Shown here piece by piece: positions 8,771 to 17,204 of a stretch of DNA of 34,943 nt. Location of the stretch: the NCBI GenBank assembly GCA_017962845.1, contig JAGCUN010000002.1, positions 1 to 34,943 on the forward strand, written 5' to 3'. The notes beneath the pieces were generated by a model. The model saw nothing but the letters and a program-made list of their open reading frames with translations, had not been told where the DNA came from and searched no databases. The first letter of the stretch is position 1, and every line of letters starts with the position of its first letter. Made by a program: the position numbers and the translations under genes. This stretch comes from Bacteroidales bacterium. GTDB lineage: Bacteria; Bacteroidota; Bacteroidia; Bacteroidales; WCHB1-69.

Positions 8771-8798
8771 CAATTCAAAAAAAAATTGTATTTTTGCA
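8771..8798 (+). promoter_or_regulatory. 28-bp direct repeat, copy 2; promoter of the POT transporter
   Basis: Identical to 8112-8139, including the CAATT/AATTG inverted repeat and the TATTTTTG -7 box (8789-8796). It ends 54 bp before the transporter start, so the same promoter/operator block precedes both transcription units. Confidence 0.65.
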
Positions 8799-8852
8799 GA
8801 CTTAATATGAAATACTATATTCATTTTATTATTCACTAAAATTTAAACATTT

Positions 8853-10508
8853 ATGAAACAATTATGGGAAACTAATGCGTCCTTGGTCATCTTGTGCGTC
8901 ATTTTGATCGTCGTGATTCCCTTTTTGGTTTTCTACCTTGTGAAAGCCAAGAAAGAGCATCCGAAAGGACTGGTGGCTGCCGCATTGAGTAACATGGGCG
9001 AGCGCTTCGGCTATTACATCATGAATGCCGTGCTGCTTCTTTTCCTCTGCTCCAAATTCGGTATCAGCGATGACGCTGCCGGCTGGATTTATGCAGTATT
9101 TTATTTCCTCATCTACGTGCTGAGTCTTCCGGGTGGTATCATTGCCGACAGAACCCAGAAGTACAAGGGCACCATCATCTCCGGCCTTATGGTGATGGCC
9201 ATCGGCTACCTGCTGCTCTCCATCCCCGTGTTTTCCGATCACAACGGTTTCTCCGGCATTCTGGTGTTCACCTGCTTTGCCTTGTTGCTGATTGCTGCCG
9301 GTAACGGTCTGTTCAAAGGCAACTTGCAGGCCATCGTGGGCCAGATGTACGACAACTTCGAGGCCGAAGCTGCTAAGGAAGGTCCCGAGGCACTGGCCAA
9401 CGCCAAGTCGAAACGCGACAGCGGTTTCCAGATTTTCTATGTGTTCATCAACATCGGCGGTGTGATCGCACCCTTTGTGGCTCCCGTACTCCGCAGCATG
9501 TGGCTGAAGGCACACGATCTTTCCTACAACTCCGACTTCCCGCGTCTTTGCCATAAGTTCATGGAGAACCCTGATGCCATGGGTGTTACCGACATGGACA
9601 ACCTCACCAAGCTGGCCACTGAAGTAGGCCATACCGGTGCTGTGGACGCTGCTTTCTGCGAACAATACCTTCACACGTTCAACACAGGTGTACACCTCTC
9701 CTTCATTGCTTCCGTGGCTGCCATGGTCATCTCCCTGCTCATTTTCTTTGCTGTGAAGAACCGTCTGCCGAATCCCGTAAAGAAAGAGAAGAAAGAGGCT
9801 GCTGACTACACACCTGAAGAGAGAGCTGCCAATGCCAAAGAGATCAAGCAGAGAATGTACGCGCTGTTTGCCGTTCTCGGTGTCGCTGTTTTCTTCTGGT
9901 TCTCGTTCCACCAGAATGGCCAGTCATTGTCGGTATTTGCCCGTGACTTCGTGGCCACCAAGGCAGTTCCGCCGGAAATCTGGCAGTGCATCAACCCGTT
10001 CTTCGTGATTGTGCTCACTCCGATCATCATGTTCCTGTTCGCTGCTTTTGCCCGCCGTGGCAAAGAGGTCTCGACACCCAAGAAGATCGCCATCGGTATG
10101 TTCATTGCCGGATGTGCCTATATCTTCCTCACCATCATTGCCATGCAGCACAACTATCCGTCAGGTGCTGAGTTCAAAGGTCTTGCCGATGCGGTAAAAA
10201 CAGCCATGAAGGCAAGTCCTGCGGTACTGATTCTCACCTACTTCTTCCTGACCGTGGCAGAGCTGTTCATCTCTCCGCTGGGACTTTCGTTCGTGTCGAA
10301 GGTGGCTCCGAAGCACCTGCAGGGCATCTGCCAGGGCTTGTGGCTTTCTGCAACGGCTATTGGCAACTTGTTCATCGCCATGGGTGTCACCATGCTCAAC
10401 ACCTTCCCGAGCCAGTGGATGTGCTGGGCTGTATTTGCCGGTTTCTGCCTCCTCTCGATGGGCGTGATGCTCGGCATGGTGAAATGGTTGGAAAAGATCA
10501 CCAAATAG
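8853..10508 (+). CDS. POT-family (PTR2) peptide transporter
   Basis: A 551-residue inner-membrane protein of the proton-dependent oligopeptide transporter branch of the major facilitator superfamily, importing di- and tripeptides. Many hydrophobic segments are visible, starting with LVILCVILIVVIPFLVFYLV. The family motif near residue 50 reads NMGERFGYY, and LPGGIIADR, IFYVFINIGG and the C-terminal motif VAELFISPLGLSFVSK also fit. The canonical motif is ExxERFxYY; here the first Glu is Asn47, while Glu50, Arg51 and the two Tyr are kept. A long cytoplasmic insert at about 225-270 and a charged linker at about 310-340 separate the helix bundles. It is probably a monocistronic unit with its own promoter. 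Confidence 0.93.
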   Translation: MKQLWETNASLVILCVILIVVIPFLVFYLVKAKKEHPKGLVAAALSNMGERFGYYIMNAVLLLFLCSKFGISDDAAGWIYAVFYFLIYVLSLPGGIIADRTQKYKGTIISGLMVMAIGYLLLSIPVFSDHNGFSGILVFTCFALLLIAAGNGLFKGNLQAIVGQMYDNFEAEAAKEGPEALANAKSKRDSGFQIFYVFINIGGVIAPFVAPVLRSMWLKAHDLSYNSDFPRLCHKFMENPDAMGVTDMDNLTKLATEVGHTGAVDAAFCEQYLHTFNTGVHLSFIASVAAMVISLLIFFAVKNRLPNPVKKEKKEAADYTPEERAANAKEIKQRMYALFAVLGVAVFFWFSFHQNGQSLSVFARDFVATKAVPPEIWQCINPFFVIVLTPIIMFLFAAFARRGKEVSTPKKIAIGMFIAGCAYIFLTIIAMQHNYPSGAEFKGLADAVKTAMKASPAVLILTYFFLTVAELFISPLGLSFVSKVAPKHLQGICQGLWLSATAIGNLFIAMGVTMLNTFPSQWMCWAVFAGFCLLSMGVMLGMVKWLEKITK

Positions 10509-10576
10509 CAGTAACTCAATCATCTGAAAACCCTAACACCGACGAGCGCGATGCGACAACAGCGCAACCAAATAGA

Positions 10577-11233
10577 ATGAAGAAATTATTTTTAGGACTG
10601 AATATGGCACTGCTCTCGCTGCTGGCTATCAGCTGCGCTGACAAGACTCCCGGCGCAGAGGGCAAGCCCGGCACGGACGGTGACATCAAGACCGTGCAAA
10701 TCGACAAGCAGGTGTGGATGGCCGAAAACATGGCTGTCACGACCGACGCAGAAGGCAAGCCTCTGGCACTTGACACCAACTACACGGTGGCCGACGGAGC
10801 TTACCTGTATGACTGGGAGACCGCCCAGCGGATCTGTCCGAAGGGATGGCACATGCCCACCAAGGACGAGTTCACCACGTTGGTGAAGAACGCCGGCTTT
10901 GAAAGCGGCGCCGAACTGGCAGGCGACAAAGAGGCCTGGGCGAAGGATAAGATGACCGAATCCGAGCACTTTGGCCGCACCCAGTTCAACGCTCTCCCCA
11001 CCGGCTACTATTTCAAGGATCCCGCCAACGCCAACCAGAGCAAGCTGTATGGCAAGACCTTCAACGCCAACTTCTGGAGCGCAACGGAAGGTGAGAAGAA
11101 CGAGGATCCCAAGAAAGACAATTCCAACCGCGCCAACTGCCTCTCCATCAACCACACCACGGTAGATGCATCTGTCAGCATGGTCAGCAAGGAATTCAAG
11201 ATGTCGGTTCGTTGCATCCGCGACAAGAAGTAA
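10577..11233 (+). CDS. FISUMP-domain lipoprotein
   Basis: A 218-residue exported protein. The N-terminus is a lipoprotein signal peptide ending in LLAISC (lipid-modified Cys at residue 20). The rest matches the FISUMP domain (Fibrobacter succinogenes major paralogous domain): QIDKQVWMAENM, YLYDWETAQRICPKGWHMPTKDEF, LPTGYY, FWSAT and a final SVRCIRD. Its function is unknown; such proteins are usually surface-exposed. The start is placed at MKKLFLGLN because it begins the signal peptide; the frame is open further upstream inside the transporter gene. A bidirectional terminator follows. Confidence 0.88.
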   Translation: MKKLFLGLNMALLSLLAISCADKTPGAEGKPGTDGDIKTVQIDKQVWMAENMAVTTDAEGKPLALDTNYTVADGAYLYDWETAQRICPKGWHMPTKDEFTTLVKNAGFESGAELAGDKEAWAKDKMTESEHFGRTQFNALPTGYYFKDPANANQSKLYGKTFNANFWSATEGEKNEDPKKDNSNRANCLSINHTTVDASVSMVSKEFKMSVRCIRDKK

Positions 11234-11253
11234 TCGCGAGCAGCGATGGCAAT

Positions 11254-11292
11254 AAAAAAAATGGGCAGCGCGATGCGCTGCCCATTTTTTTT
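11254..11292. terminator. Bidirectional terminator between the FISUMP gene and rocD
   Basis: A perfect 11-bp stem ATGGGCAGCGC/GCGCTGCCCAT with a 3-nt loop (11261-11285) has an A7 run on the left and a T8 run on the right, so it can end transcripts from both convergent units. Confidence 0.9.
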
Positions 11293-11308
11293 ATTGAACG
11301 TCACGAAA

Positions 11309-12538
11309 TTATTCGAACGAAAGGATAGCCTTCTTGATCAGTTCGATAGCCTCGCGGAGTTCCTCTTCGCTGATGACCAACGGAGGAGCGAAGCGGATGA
11401 TGTGCTGATGGGTGGGCTTAGCCAACACGCCGAGCTCTTTCATCTTCTCGCAGACGTCCCAAGCCTCTTTGCCGTTCTTCGGACGGATGATGATGGCGTT
11501 GAGCAAACCTTTACCACGCACCTGCTGGATCATGTCGCTCTTCACGCTGCTCATCTCATCGCGGAAGATCTTTCCAAGGTAAGCGGCGCGGTCGGCGAGT
11601 TTCTCTTCCTTCACCACTTCGAGGGCGGCGATGGCCACCTTGCAAGCGATGGGGTTGCCACCGAAGGTGGAGCCGTGTTCGCCGGGCTTGATGGTCAGCA
11701 TGATGTCGTCGTCGGCGAGGACAGCGGAAACCGGCATGGTACCGCCAGAGAGGGCCTTACCGAGAATGAGGATGTCGGGACGAACGCCTTCGTGGTCGCA
11801 AGCCAGCATCTTACCCGTACGGGCGATACCGGTCTGCACCTCATCGGCGATGAAGAGCACGTTCTTGGCCTTGCAAAGGTCATAAGCTTTCTTCAGGTAG
11901 CCGTCTTCGGGAACGTAAACGCCCGCCTCACCCTGGATGGGTTCGAGGATGAAACCGGCCACATTGGGATCTTCCAGTGCTTTTTCCAGAGCCGGGATGT
12001 CGTTGTAAGCCACTTTCACGAAACCGGGGGTGTAGGGGCCGTAGCCGGCATACGCCTCAGGATCGGTGGACATGGAGATGATGGTGATGGTACGACCGTG
12101 GAAGTTACCGTCGCAAACGATGATTTTGGCTTGGTTTTCCGGAAGACCTTTCTTCAGATAAGCCCACTTGCGGCAGAGCTTCAGGGCGGTCTCATCGGCT
12201 TCGGCGCCTGAGTTCATCGGGAGGACCTTGTCGTAGCCGAAGGTCTCGGTGACATATTTCTCGTACGGTCCGAGGCAGTCGTTGTAGAATGCGCGGGAGG
12301 TGAGGGTCACTCTCTGGCACTGGTCGATCATGGCCTGGATGATTTTCGGATGGCAATGGCCCTGGTTTACAGCTGAATAAGCGGAAAGAAAGTCGAAATA
12401 CTTCTTACCTTCTACATCCCACATGTAGGGACCTTTAGCCTTGGAGATAACTACTCCCAGCGGATGGTAGTTGTGTGCGCCATAGCGGGCTTCCATTTCC
12501 ATGGCCTGTTGGCTTGATGTGATTTTTGCTACTTCCAT
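11309..12538 (-). CDS. rocD: Ornithine aminotransferase (ornithine--oxo-acid transaminase)
   Basis: A PLP enzyme that moves the delta-amino group of ornithine to 2-oxoglutarate, giving glutamate-5-semialdehyde and linking arginine and proline metabolism. The 409-residue chain is a typical class-III aminotransferase: [41 protein letters not shown] (Asp232) and the Schiff-base lysine in LGKALSGG (Lys261). The family features [11 protein letters not shown] and [13 protein letters not shown] separate it from acetylornithine aminotransferases. It lies 44 bp downstream of gldH with no clear promoter between them, so it may be read with ricT-gldH. Confidence 0.96.
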   Translation of the reverse strand: MEVAKITSSQQAMEMEARYGAHNYHPLGVVISKAKGPYMWDVEGKKYFDFLSAYSAVNQGHCHPKIIQAMIDQCQRVTLTSRAFYNDCLGPYEKYVTETFGYDKVLPMNSGAEADETALKLCRKWAYLKKGLPENQAKIIVCDGNFHGRTITIISMSTDPEAYAGYGPYTPGFVKVAYNDIPALEKALEDPNVAGFILEPIQGEAGVYVPEDGYLKKAYDLCKAKNVLFIADEVQTGIARTGKMLACDHEGVRPDILILGKALSGGTMPVSAVLADDDIMLTIKPGEHGSTFGGNPIACKVAIAALEVVKEEKLADRAAYLGKIFRDEMSSVKSDMIQQVRGKGLLNAIIIRPKNGKEAWDVCEKMKELGVLAKPTHQHIIRFAPPLVISEEELREAIELIKKAILSFE

Positions 12539-12582
12539 AATTGTTTTTAATTTAGATGGATATTATTATTGGTTAATTATGT

Positions 12583-13281
12583 TTATTCTGCTGAATTTCT
12601 CTTCAAACGTTCTTTATTCTCCTTTTTAATTTTTTTGATGAGTTTCTCCTCGTTATATTTACTCACCTTCAATCCGAAACTGGCGATACCTTGCAGCTCA
12701 TCGTCGCGCATACCCTGACGGAAGGTGAACTTGTAGGTGCCGGCCTTCGGGAAGCGCACCTTGACAGGATAGCATTCTGTAACAGACACTTGCTGTCCCT
12801 GATACTCCATCTCGAACGGCACAATGAGCGGTTCGAAGCGGAAGGGATGTCCGCCCTTGCCATGCAGGGTGGACACCGAGTAGGGCACGTACCCTTTGAT
12901 TTCGTGGGTGGTGGTGCGGAACTTGGGGTCGGCGGCAAAATAGTAGCTACGGTCTTTCAGGCGGCTGCCTTTCCCGTACCAGCGACCGGCATTGTCGGCA
13001 AGGAACAGCTGCACCGTGTCGCAGTACTTCATCGTGTCGGGCGTCTCAATGTCCACAAAAAGATAAAGGTTGCGGTAGGGATAGTCCACCGTATTGCGCA
13101 CTTCTAACTCCATGGTGTAGTAGGCATCCGCATCCTCAATTTCGCACTCGCACTTCACGGCCTCGTTGGCTTTCCACTTCTCCCCTTTCACCTCGGCAAT
13201 CTGCTCGCTCACCACATCGTGGTCGCAGGCTGCCATCAGCAGCATCGCAAAAAACATGAAGAGCGGAGTGATACGTTTCAT
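12583..13281 (-). CDS. gldH: GldH-family lipoprotein
   Basis: A 232-residue protein with a lipoprotein signal (MKRITPLFMF...LLMAAC, Cys about residue 19). It matches the GldH family by YPYRNLYLFVDIETPD, DTVQLFLADNAGRWYGKG and the C-terminal KAGTYKFTFRQGMRDDELQGIASFGL. GldH is needed for gliding motility in Flavobacterium; non-gliding Bacteroidales keep it with an unclear role. Members I know are about 160 residues; this one has an extra segment at about 115-165 and a Lys/Glu-rich tail. An in-frame TTG upstream was rejected because ATG 13281 starts the signal peptide just after the ricT stop. Confidence 0.82.
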   Translation of the reverse strand: MKRITPLFMFFAMLLMAACDHDVVSEQIAEVKGEKWKANEAVKCECEIEDADAYYTMELEVRNTVDYPYRNLYLFVDIETPDTMKYCDTVQLFLADNAGRWYGKGSRLKDRSYYFAADPKFRTTTHEIKGYVPYSVSTLHGKGGHPFRFEPLIVPFEMEYQGQQVSVTECYPVKVRFPKAGTYKFTFRQGMRDDELQGIASFGLKVSKYNEEKLIKKIKKENKERLKRNSAE

Positions 13282-13282
13282 T

Positions 13283-14536
13283 TTACTTATCTTCAATATT
13301 TTTCAGTTCATCCAGACTATAGCTCACCTCTTCCTCCTTCTTCTGGTTGACCACCGCGAAGGACTCGAGGTCGTCGGGCATCTGGTTTTTCTTGTTCATC
13401 TCAATAATCTCGTTCACCTTGTCGAGCGGGATAGCGAACATGGTGGAGTTGTCGCCCGCATAGGTGTACCATACAATTTTCTTGAAGATGTCAATCTTAT
13501 TATAAACGCCCTTGCCTTTTTTGGAGAGCAGGCGGAGTTTCGGATCGGGGAACTTCTTAATCTCCTCGGCATAGGTGGCCTGTTCGAAGTTGAGGCAGCA
13601 TTTGAGCTTGCCACACTGTCCGGCCAGCTTCTGCGGGTTGAGCGAAAGCTGCTGGGTACGCGCCGCCGTGGTGGATACCGACTGGAAGTTGGTGAGCCAC
13701 GACGAGCAGCAGAGCTCCCGTCCGCACGTGCCGATGCCGCCCAGACGGCCGGCCTCCTGGCGCACACCAATCTGGCGCATCTCAATACGGATGCGGAACT
13801 GCTCGGCCAATATCTTGATCAGCTCACGGAAATCCACACGGTCTTCTGCGGAATAGTAGAAGATGGCTTTCGTTCCATCGCCCTGATATTCAACATCATT
13901 CACCTTCATCTTCAGTCCCAGATCCCAAGCAATATAGCGGGAAGAGAGCATGGTGGTGTGTTCCTGGTTGACGGTGGAGATCCACTTTTCAATATCATTG
14001 TACCGGGCGGTGCGATAGAGTTTTTTCTTCACATCGTCGGGATTGACGCGCTTGTGTTTCATCTGGCGATAGACGTTCTTGCCCAGCATGGAGATGATGC
14101 CGATGTCGTGACCCGGGGAGGCCTCCACCGCCACGATGTCGCCCACATGGAAAGCCCCCTCTTTGGGGAGCAGGAAGAAATCCTTGTGGCTGTTTTTGAA
14201 ACGCACCTCCGCGATGGGACACTCCAGATAGTCGGTCGTGATGTCAAGGTCGCTCATCCAGTCGTAGGAGCTCAGCTTGCAGGCCTGCTGGTGGTAGTCG
14301 TTGCAGTTCACCTTTTCAGGGTTCGGGAAATTGCTCAAGCCCCTTGACAGATAAGGGTTGGCGGAGATCTTCTCTGCCTCCTTGCTCACCCCGACACGTA
14401 TATCCATATTGAGGTATTCGTCAAGATTTTCCACCTGAGTGTGGTCGGTCTCTACCTCCTGAAACTTCTTCTTCTCCTTAGTTTCTTTATTGTTTTCCTG
14501 ATTATTCTCTATAATATTCTCTTGATTCTCTGACAT
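13283..14536 (-). CDS. ricT: RicT/YaaT-like PSP1-domain protein
   Basis: A 417-residue cytosolic protein of the PSP1 (PF04468) family. The core at about 230-320 resembles Bacillus RicT: EMRQIGVRQEAGRLGGIGTCG and QLSLNPQKLAGQCGKLKCC. Its cysteines (271, 276, 277, 308, 313, 314) fit iron-sulfur binding, as reported for the Ric complex that affects RNA processing. The first ~45 residues are charged and low in complexity, rich in Asn, Glu, Lys and Gln. Its stop lies one base from the gldH start, so the two are surely co-transcribed. The molecular role in Bacteroidota is not established. Confidence 0.88.
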   Translation of the reverse strand: MSENQENIIENNQENNKETKEKKKFQEVETDHTQVENLDEYLNMDIRVGVSKEAEKISANPYLSRGLSNFPNPEKVNCNDYHQQACKLSSYDWMSDLDITTDYLECPIAEVRFKNSHKDFFLLPKEGAFHVGDIVAVEASPGHDIGIISMLGKNVYRQMKHKRVNPDDVKKKLYRTARYNDIEKWISTVNQEHTTMLSSRYIAWDLGLKMKVNDVEYQGDGTKAIFYYSAEDRVDFRELIKILAEQFRIRIEMRQIGVRQEAGRLGGIGTCGRELCCSSWLTNFQSVSTTAARTQQLSLNPQKLAGQCGKLKCCLNFEQATYAEEIKKFPDPKLRLLSKKGKGVYNKIDIFKKIVWYTYAGDNSTMFAIPLDKVNEIIEMNKKNQMPDDLESFAVVNQKKEEEVSYSLDELKNIEDK

Positions 14537-14559
14537 ATAGTATGCGAAATTAGTGGCTG

Positions 14560-14567
14560 CAAATTTA
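14560..14567 (-). promoter_or_regulatory. -7 promoter box for ricT-gldH
   Basis: Read on the minus strand this is TAAATTTG followed by CAGCC, a good TAnnTTTG box ending 23 bp before the ricT start. A TTTTG about 22 bases upstream may be the -33 element. Confidence 0.6.
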
Positions 14568-14625
14568 CACTATTTTTCCAAAAAATATTCAAAAGAATTC
14601 AAAAAAAGCTTGAATTTAGATTGGG

Positions 14626-15369
14626 CTACTGAAGTATCTGTTCCGCAAATAACTGCTGATATTTTAAGATATCATCTTCATTTTTTGTAGCATACACCAC
14701 GAGAAACAATTCATTATTACAGTTTTCATACATCAACAAATATGTTTTAAGTGGAATGCTGCAAATGTTTGCAACATATTGTATATCCAAGGAGACATTG
14801 TCTGAATCGTTTTTGTAAAAACGGATAATATTTTCTTCACCTTTGATTTCATAAATGCTAATAAAATCACAGGTCTTTATTTCCTTTATTTGTGCGGTAT
14901 GAACGAGTTTCAATTGGGATACTGATATGTTTTTATTGAAATTTTCTACGTTGTATACGACAAAGTAAGGTTTCCAAATGATAAAATCGTTTGTCGGCAG
15001 TGGTACTAAAGAATATTTAGGATTTCTTTCCTTCATTTTCTTTTGTTGAGATAAACTATCTCTAACAATATTTTTATTCAGTGAAAAATTGCAAGATGTG
15101 TGTCCTACCTTTAAAACCATTATGGATGCAGAATCATCTGTTAGACAATTATACTCTATGACAGAATCACGGTACAAAACAGTATATTCATCCATCACAC
15201 ACAAAGAATCATTCAAAATCTTTTTTAAATGAGAGTTGGGAAGATTCTCAACGATTTTAATTTCTTTATTAATTATAATATCATGGAATATATGAGTAAA
15301 GCCAATGAATAATTCAATAATAATAATGAATGTAACACAACCCACAACAATAAATACCCACTTCTTCAT
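14626..15369 (-). CDS. Membrane-anchored protein of unknown function downstream of an Rhs cassette
   Basis: A 247-residue protein of no family I recognise. An N-terminal hydrophobic segment (about residues 3-25, VFIVVGCVTFIIIIELFIGF) anchors it, and the remainder should be periplasmic. The chain is AT-rich in codon use and rich in Asn, Ile and Lys, unlike the ricT group next to it. The frame is open further upstream, but MKKWVFIVVG at 15369 is the natural start. It begins 25 bp after an orphan Rhs C-terminal cassette, the position where immunity genes of polymorphic toxins sit. The immunity role is inference from position only. Confidence 0.75.
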   Translation of the reverse strand: MKKWVFIVVGCVTFIIIIELFIGFTHIFHDIIINKEIKIVENLPNSHLKKILNDSLCVMDEYTVLYRDSVIEYNCLTDDSASIMVLKVGHTSCNFSLNKNIVRDSLSQQKKMKERNPKYSLVPLPTNDFIIWKPYFVVYNVENFNKNISVSQLKLVHTAQIKEIKTCDFISIYEIKGEENIIRFYKNDSDNVSLDIQYVANICSIPLKTYLLMYENCNNELFLVVYATKNEDDILKYQQLFAEQILQ

Positions 15370-15394
15370 AATGATTGTTTTTAAGGAATAATTA

Positions 15395-16087
15395 TTATGG
15401 TGCAATAGGAACATGAAGTACAGCAACAGAAACAAACGTTACAACTACTGCGGCAGCTGTTGCTATAACACGGAGTGGTTTGATAGACACTGTCGCATTA
15501 TATGAACTTTTCCCATTAGAGACACCTACACTAACTGATATTTGTGAATCATTAAATTCTTTGGCTCTGGTTACACCCACACCCGTTTGAATCCCAATAA
15601 AAGTTGTGCCCACTTGTCCTGAAAAAGAGGCTGAAGTTGAAGCTCCCCCTTCTGCATACGCATTAAATAGAGGTTTGCCAAATTGATATACAGTAGATGT
15701 AGTTCTTTCTCTAGTACTTTCCTCTACCATTATTTTCTTGTCAGTATTACATAGCTTTTGCTCGCCATTCGTTTTTGATGTTGATGCTGAGGCATTGATG
15801 TATACTCCATAATAAGTATTAGAAGCTCCTATAGTGGTGGTCTGGGTATTTTGGCCTTTCTTTTTGGTCGGATCGTCAGGGACAACTATTTCTCTCCCAT
15901 CCGGGTCCATCAACCTTACCGGATTATTGGCGCAATACGTGTATGGAGAGGTCGAAGGGTACTTGTCCGCCATCGGATCCACCGAGAGCCAGATGGACAA
16001 GGCGGAGGTTCCGGCAAAGCCGGAATGGCGGTGCCGCGCCGCGGGAGGTGAAAATTGAAAACTGAAAATGGAAAGGTTGTGGGGCAT
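15395..16087 (-). CDS. Orphan Rhs core fragment with C-terminal tip domain, cassette A
   Basis: The frame encodes the end of an Rhs repeat-associated core (LSIWLSVDPMADKYPS, SPYTYCANNPVRLMDPDGREI, about residues 30-68) followed by a ~160-residue variable tip. The tip has no recognised toxin domain. It is rich in Ser, Thr and Ala and ends in a hydrophobic segment (VIATAAAVVVTFVSVAVL). The tens of kilobases of YD repeats expected upstream are missing. Instead the reading frame enters a hairpin repeat (16009-16025) and a dispersed repeat that supplies the first ATG. No promoter was seen, so it may be a silent cassette for recombination into a full rhs gene, or a remnant. An alternative start is the ATG of MADKYPS. 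Confidence 0.55.
   Translation of the reverse strand: MPHNLSIFSFQFSPPAARHRHSGFAGTSALSIWLSVDPMADKYPSTSPYTYCANNPVRLMDPDGREIVVPDDPTKKKGQNTQTTTIGASNTYYGVYINASASTSKTNGEQKLCNTDKKIMVEESTRERTTSTVYQFGKPLFNAYAEGGASTSASFSGQVGTTFIGIQTGVGVTRAKEFNDSQISVSVGVSNGKSSYNATVSIKPLRVIATAAAVVVTFVSVAVLHVPIAP
15890..16050 (-). repeat. Rhs junction repeat, copy in cassette A
   Basis: About 160 bp closely matching 17363-17524 in the same orientation. It covers the hairpin TTCCGGC/GCCGGAA (16009-16025) and the conserved Rhs core end up to the GATGGGAG codons, after which the two cassettes diverge completely. Confidence 0.8.
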
Positions 16088-16090
16088 GGG
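16059..16090 (-). repeat. Inverted dispersed repeat, left copy
   Basis: Thirty-two bases (minus strand, beginning CCCATGCCCCACAACC) are identical to the plus strand at 19317-19348. The first codons of Rhs cassette A lie in this repeat. A shorter relative (CCCCATGCCCTACAACCC) occurs on the minus strand at the start of cassette B. Confidence 0.8.
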
Positions 16091-16140
16091 CGGGCGTTTT
16101 TCAATAAGAAGTTACGATGGTGTTTTTATACCTGTTGAAT

Positions 16141-16620
16141 TTAATTCATGTTTTCTTTGATGTGCTCCCATGCGGCCTCTGCTACAGAACCCTTCGCTGG
16201 TGACTCACAGCCTTCTTCCAAATTCAATACCGCATATTTATGGTAATTCAAATGCGAAGAATCCCTATTTTGATATGTGATTTCCAATACAACAGTTGCG
16301 TCAGATTGACTCGGATGCAAAATAAAGTGTAAATGAAAATGGTCATGAATGTTGTTCAAGTCTATTGCACCGTAGTACACTAATTTCCCTTTATAAAAAA
16401 GTAAGAAGTTCGGTATTTTGTCATCTATATCTTCCATGTCTTTGCTGCACAATTTCCCATTGTGAGGCATTTCTATAATGTCATTTTTTGATAAACCAGA
16501 AAAAAACAATCTATAATCCTCTTGTTTCAATGGAGTTTCATACTCAATACGAATCTCTCGTTTGCAACCTGAAAGCAAAAATGCACTTACACAAATTATT
16601 AAACAACAAATTTTCTTCAT
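16141..16620 (-). CDS. Small lipoprotein of unknown function
   Basis: A 159-residue protein with a lipoprotein signal: MKKICCLIICVSAFLLSGC, lipid-modified Cys at 19. The mature part is hydrophilic, with no motif I recognise. It is second in a tandem of exported proteins downstream of Rhs cassette B, starting 15 bp after the previous gene, and is likely co-transcribed with it. AT-rich composition suggests acquired DNA. A role as outer-membrane-anchored immunity or accessory protein is possible but not shown. Confidence 0.75.
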   Translation of the reverse strand: MKKICCLIICVSAFLLSGCKREIRIEYETPLKQEDYRLFFSGLSKNDIIEMPHNGKLCSKDMEDIDDKIPNFLLFYKGKLVYYGAIDLNNIHDHFHLHFILHPSQSDATVVLEITYQNRDSSHLNYHKYAVLNLEEGCESPAKGSVAEAAWEHIKENMN

Positions 16621-16635
16621 GGAATTTTATCTTGG

Positions 16636-17166
16636 TTAAAATTCTATACCTTCCGTTTTCTTTATCATTTGGAATTTCCCATCTATATATTGGAATTCCC
16701 ATACCGAAGGAAAGATACTGTCATCTATGTTTTCATATGCGGGGTCGCGTTCGATATGTCGTCCAACAACTGTACAATACTCATCCGAGTCATGAATGAA
16801 CGGCATCGGAGGCCAATAAGTTCCCGCATTGGAAATGAGAAGCCGCACAAATCGTCCCCCTATCCTAAGGTATTCTGGCGGGAAATCCCCAATCCACTGC
16901 TCGTCCATAAAAACGGTGTCGTTTCGATAATGAGATAATCCTGCGCGAAACTTGCACGACAACATGCTGTCGGAAATGACAATTTTCATGGTATAGACCA
17001 GTGAATCATGGTAATACGAATGCTTCTTCTCTTCCGTGATAAACTGATGGAATATCTCCTCCAATTGTTTCGAATTAGAATGGTATATCTTGGAAGAAAC
17101 AACGCTTTGTCCCCAATGTGTATTGGCGAGCAGTAGTAATGTCAAAACAATAACGGCTTTTTTCAT
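16636..17166 (-). CDS. Secreted protein of unknown function downstream of Rhs cassette B
   Basis: A 176-residue protein with a classical signal peptide (MKKAVIVLTLLLLANTHWGQ) and no lipobox. The mature region has a Tyr/His-rich stretch (EEKKHSYYHDSLVY) and ends in WEFQYIDGKFQMIKK. I recognise no family. It starts 38 bp after the stop of Rhs cassette B and is followed 15 bp later by the small lipoprotein, so the three appear to form one transcript. Confidence 0.75.
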   Translation of the reverse strand: MKKAVIVLTLLLLANTHWGQSVVSSKIYHSNSKQLEEIFHQFITEEKKHSYYHDSLVYTMKIVISDSMLSCKFRAGLSHYRNDTVFMDEQWIGDFPPEYLRIGGRFVRLLISNAGTYWPPMPFIHDSDEYCTVVGRHIERDPAYENIDDSIFPSVWEFQYIDGKFQMIKKTEGIEF

Positions 17167-17204
17167 ACGAATTCATTTTTGGAGAGAGGAAGGGCACCTT
17201 ATTT

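Noticed and set aside
8862..9911. 349-codon minus-strand open frame
   Set aside because: Antisense to the peptide transporter; hydrophilic His/Gly-rich sequence typical of a shadow of membrane-protein codons.
11246..14347. Plus-strand open frames of 321 and 393 codons opposite rocD and ricT
   Set aside because: Both are antisense to well-recognised genes and lack family motifs of their own.
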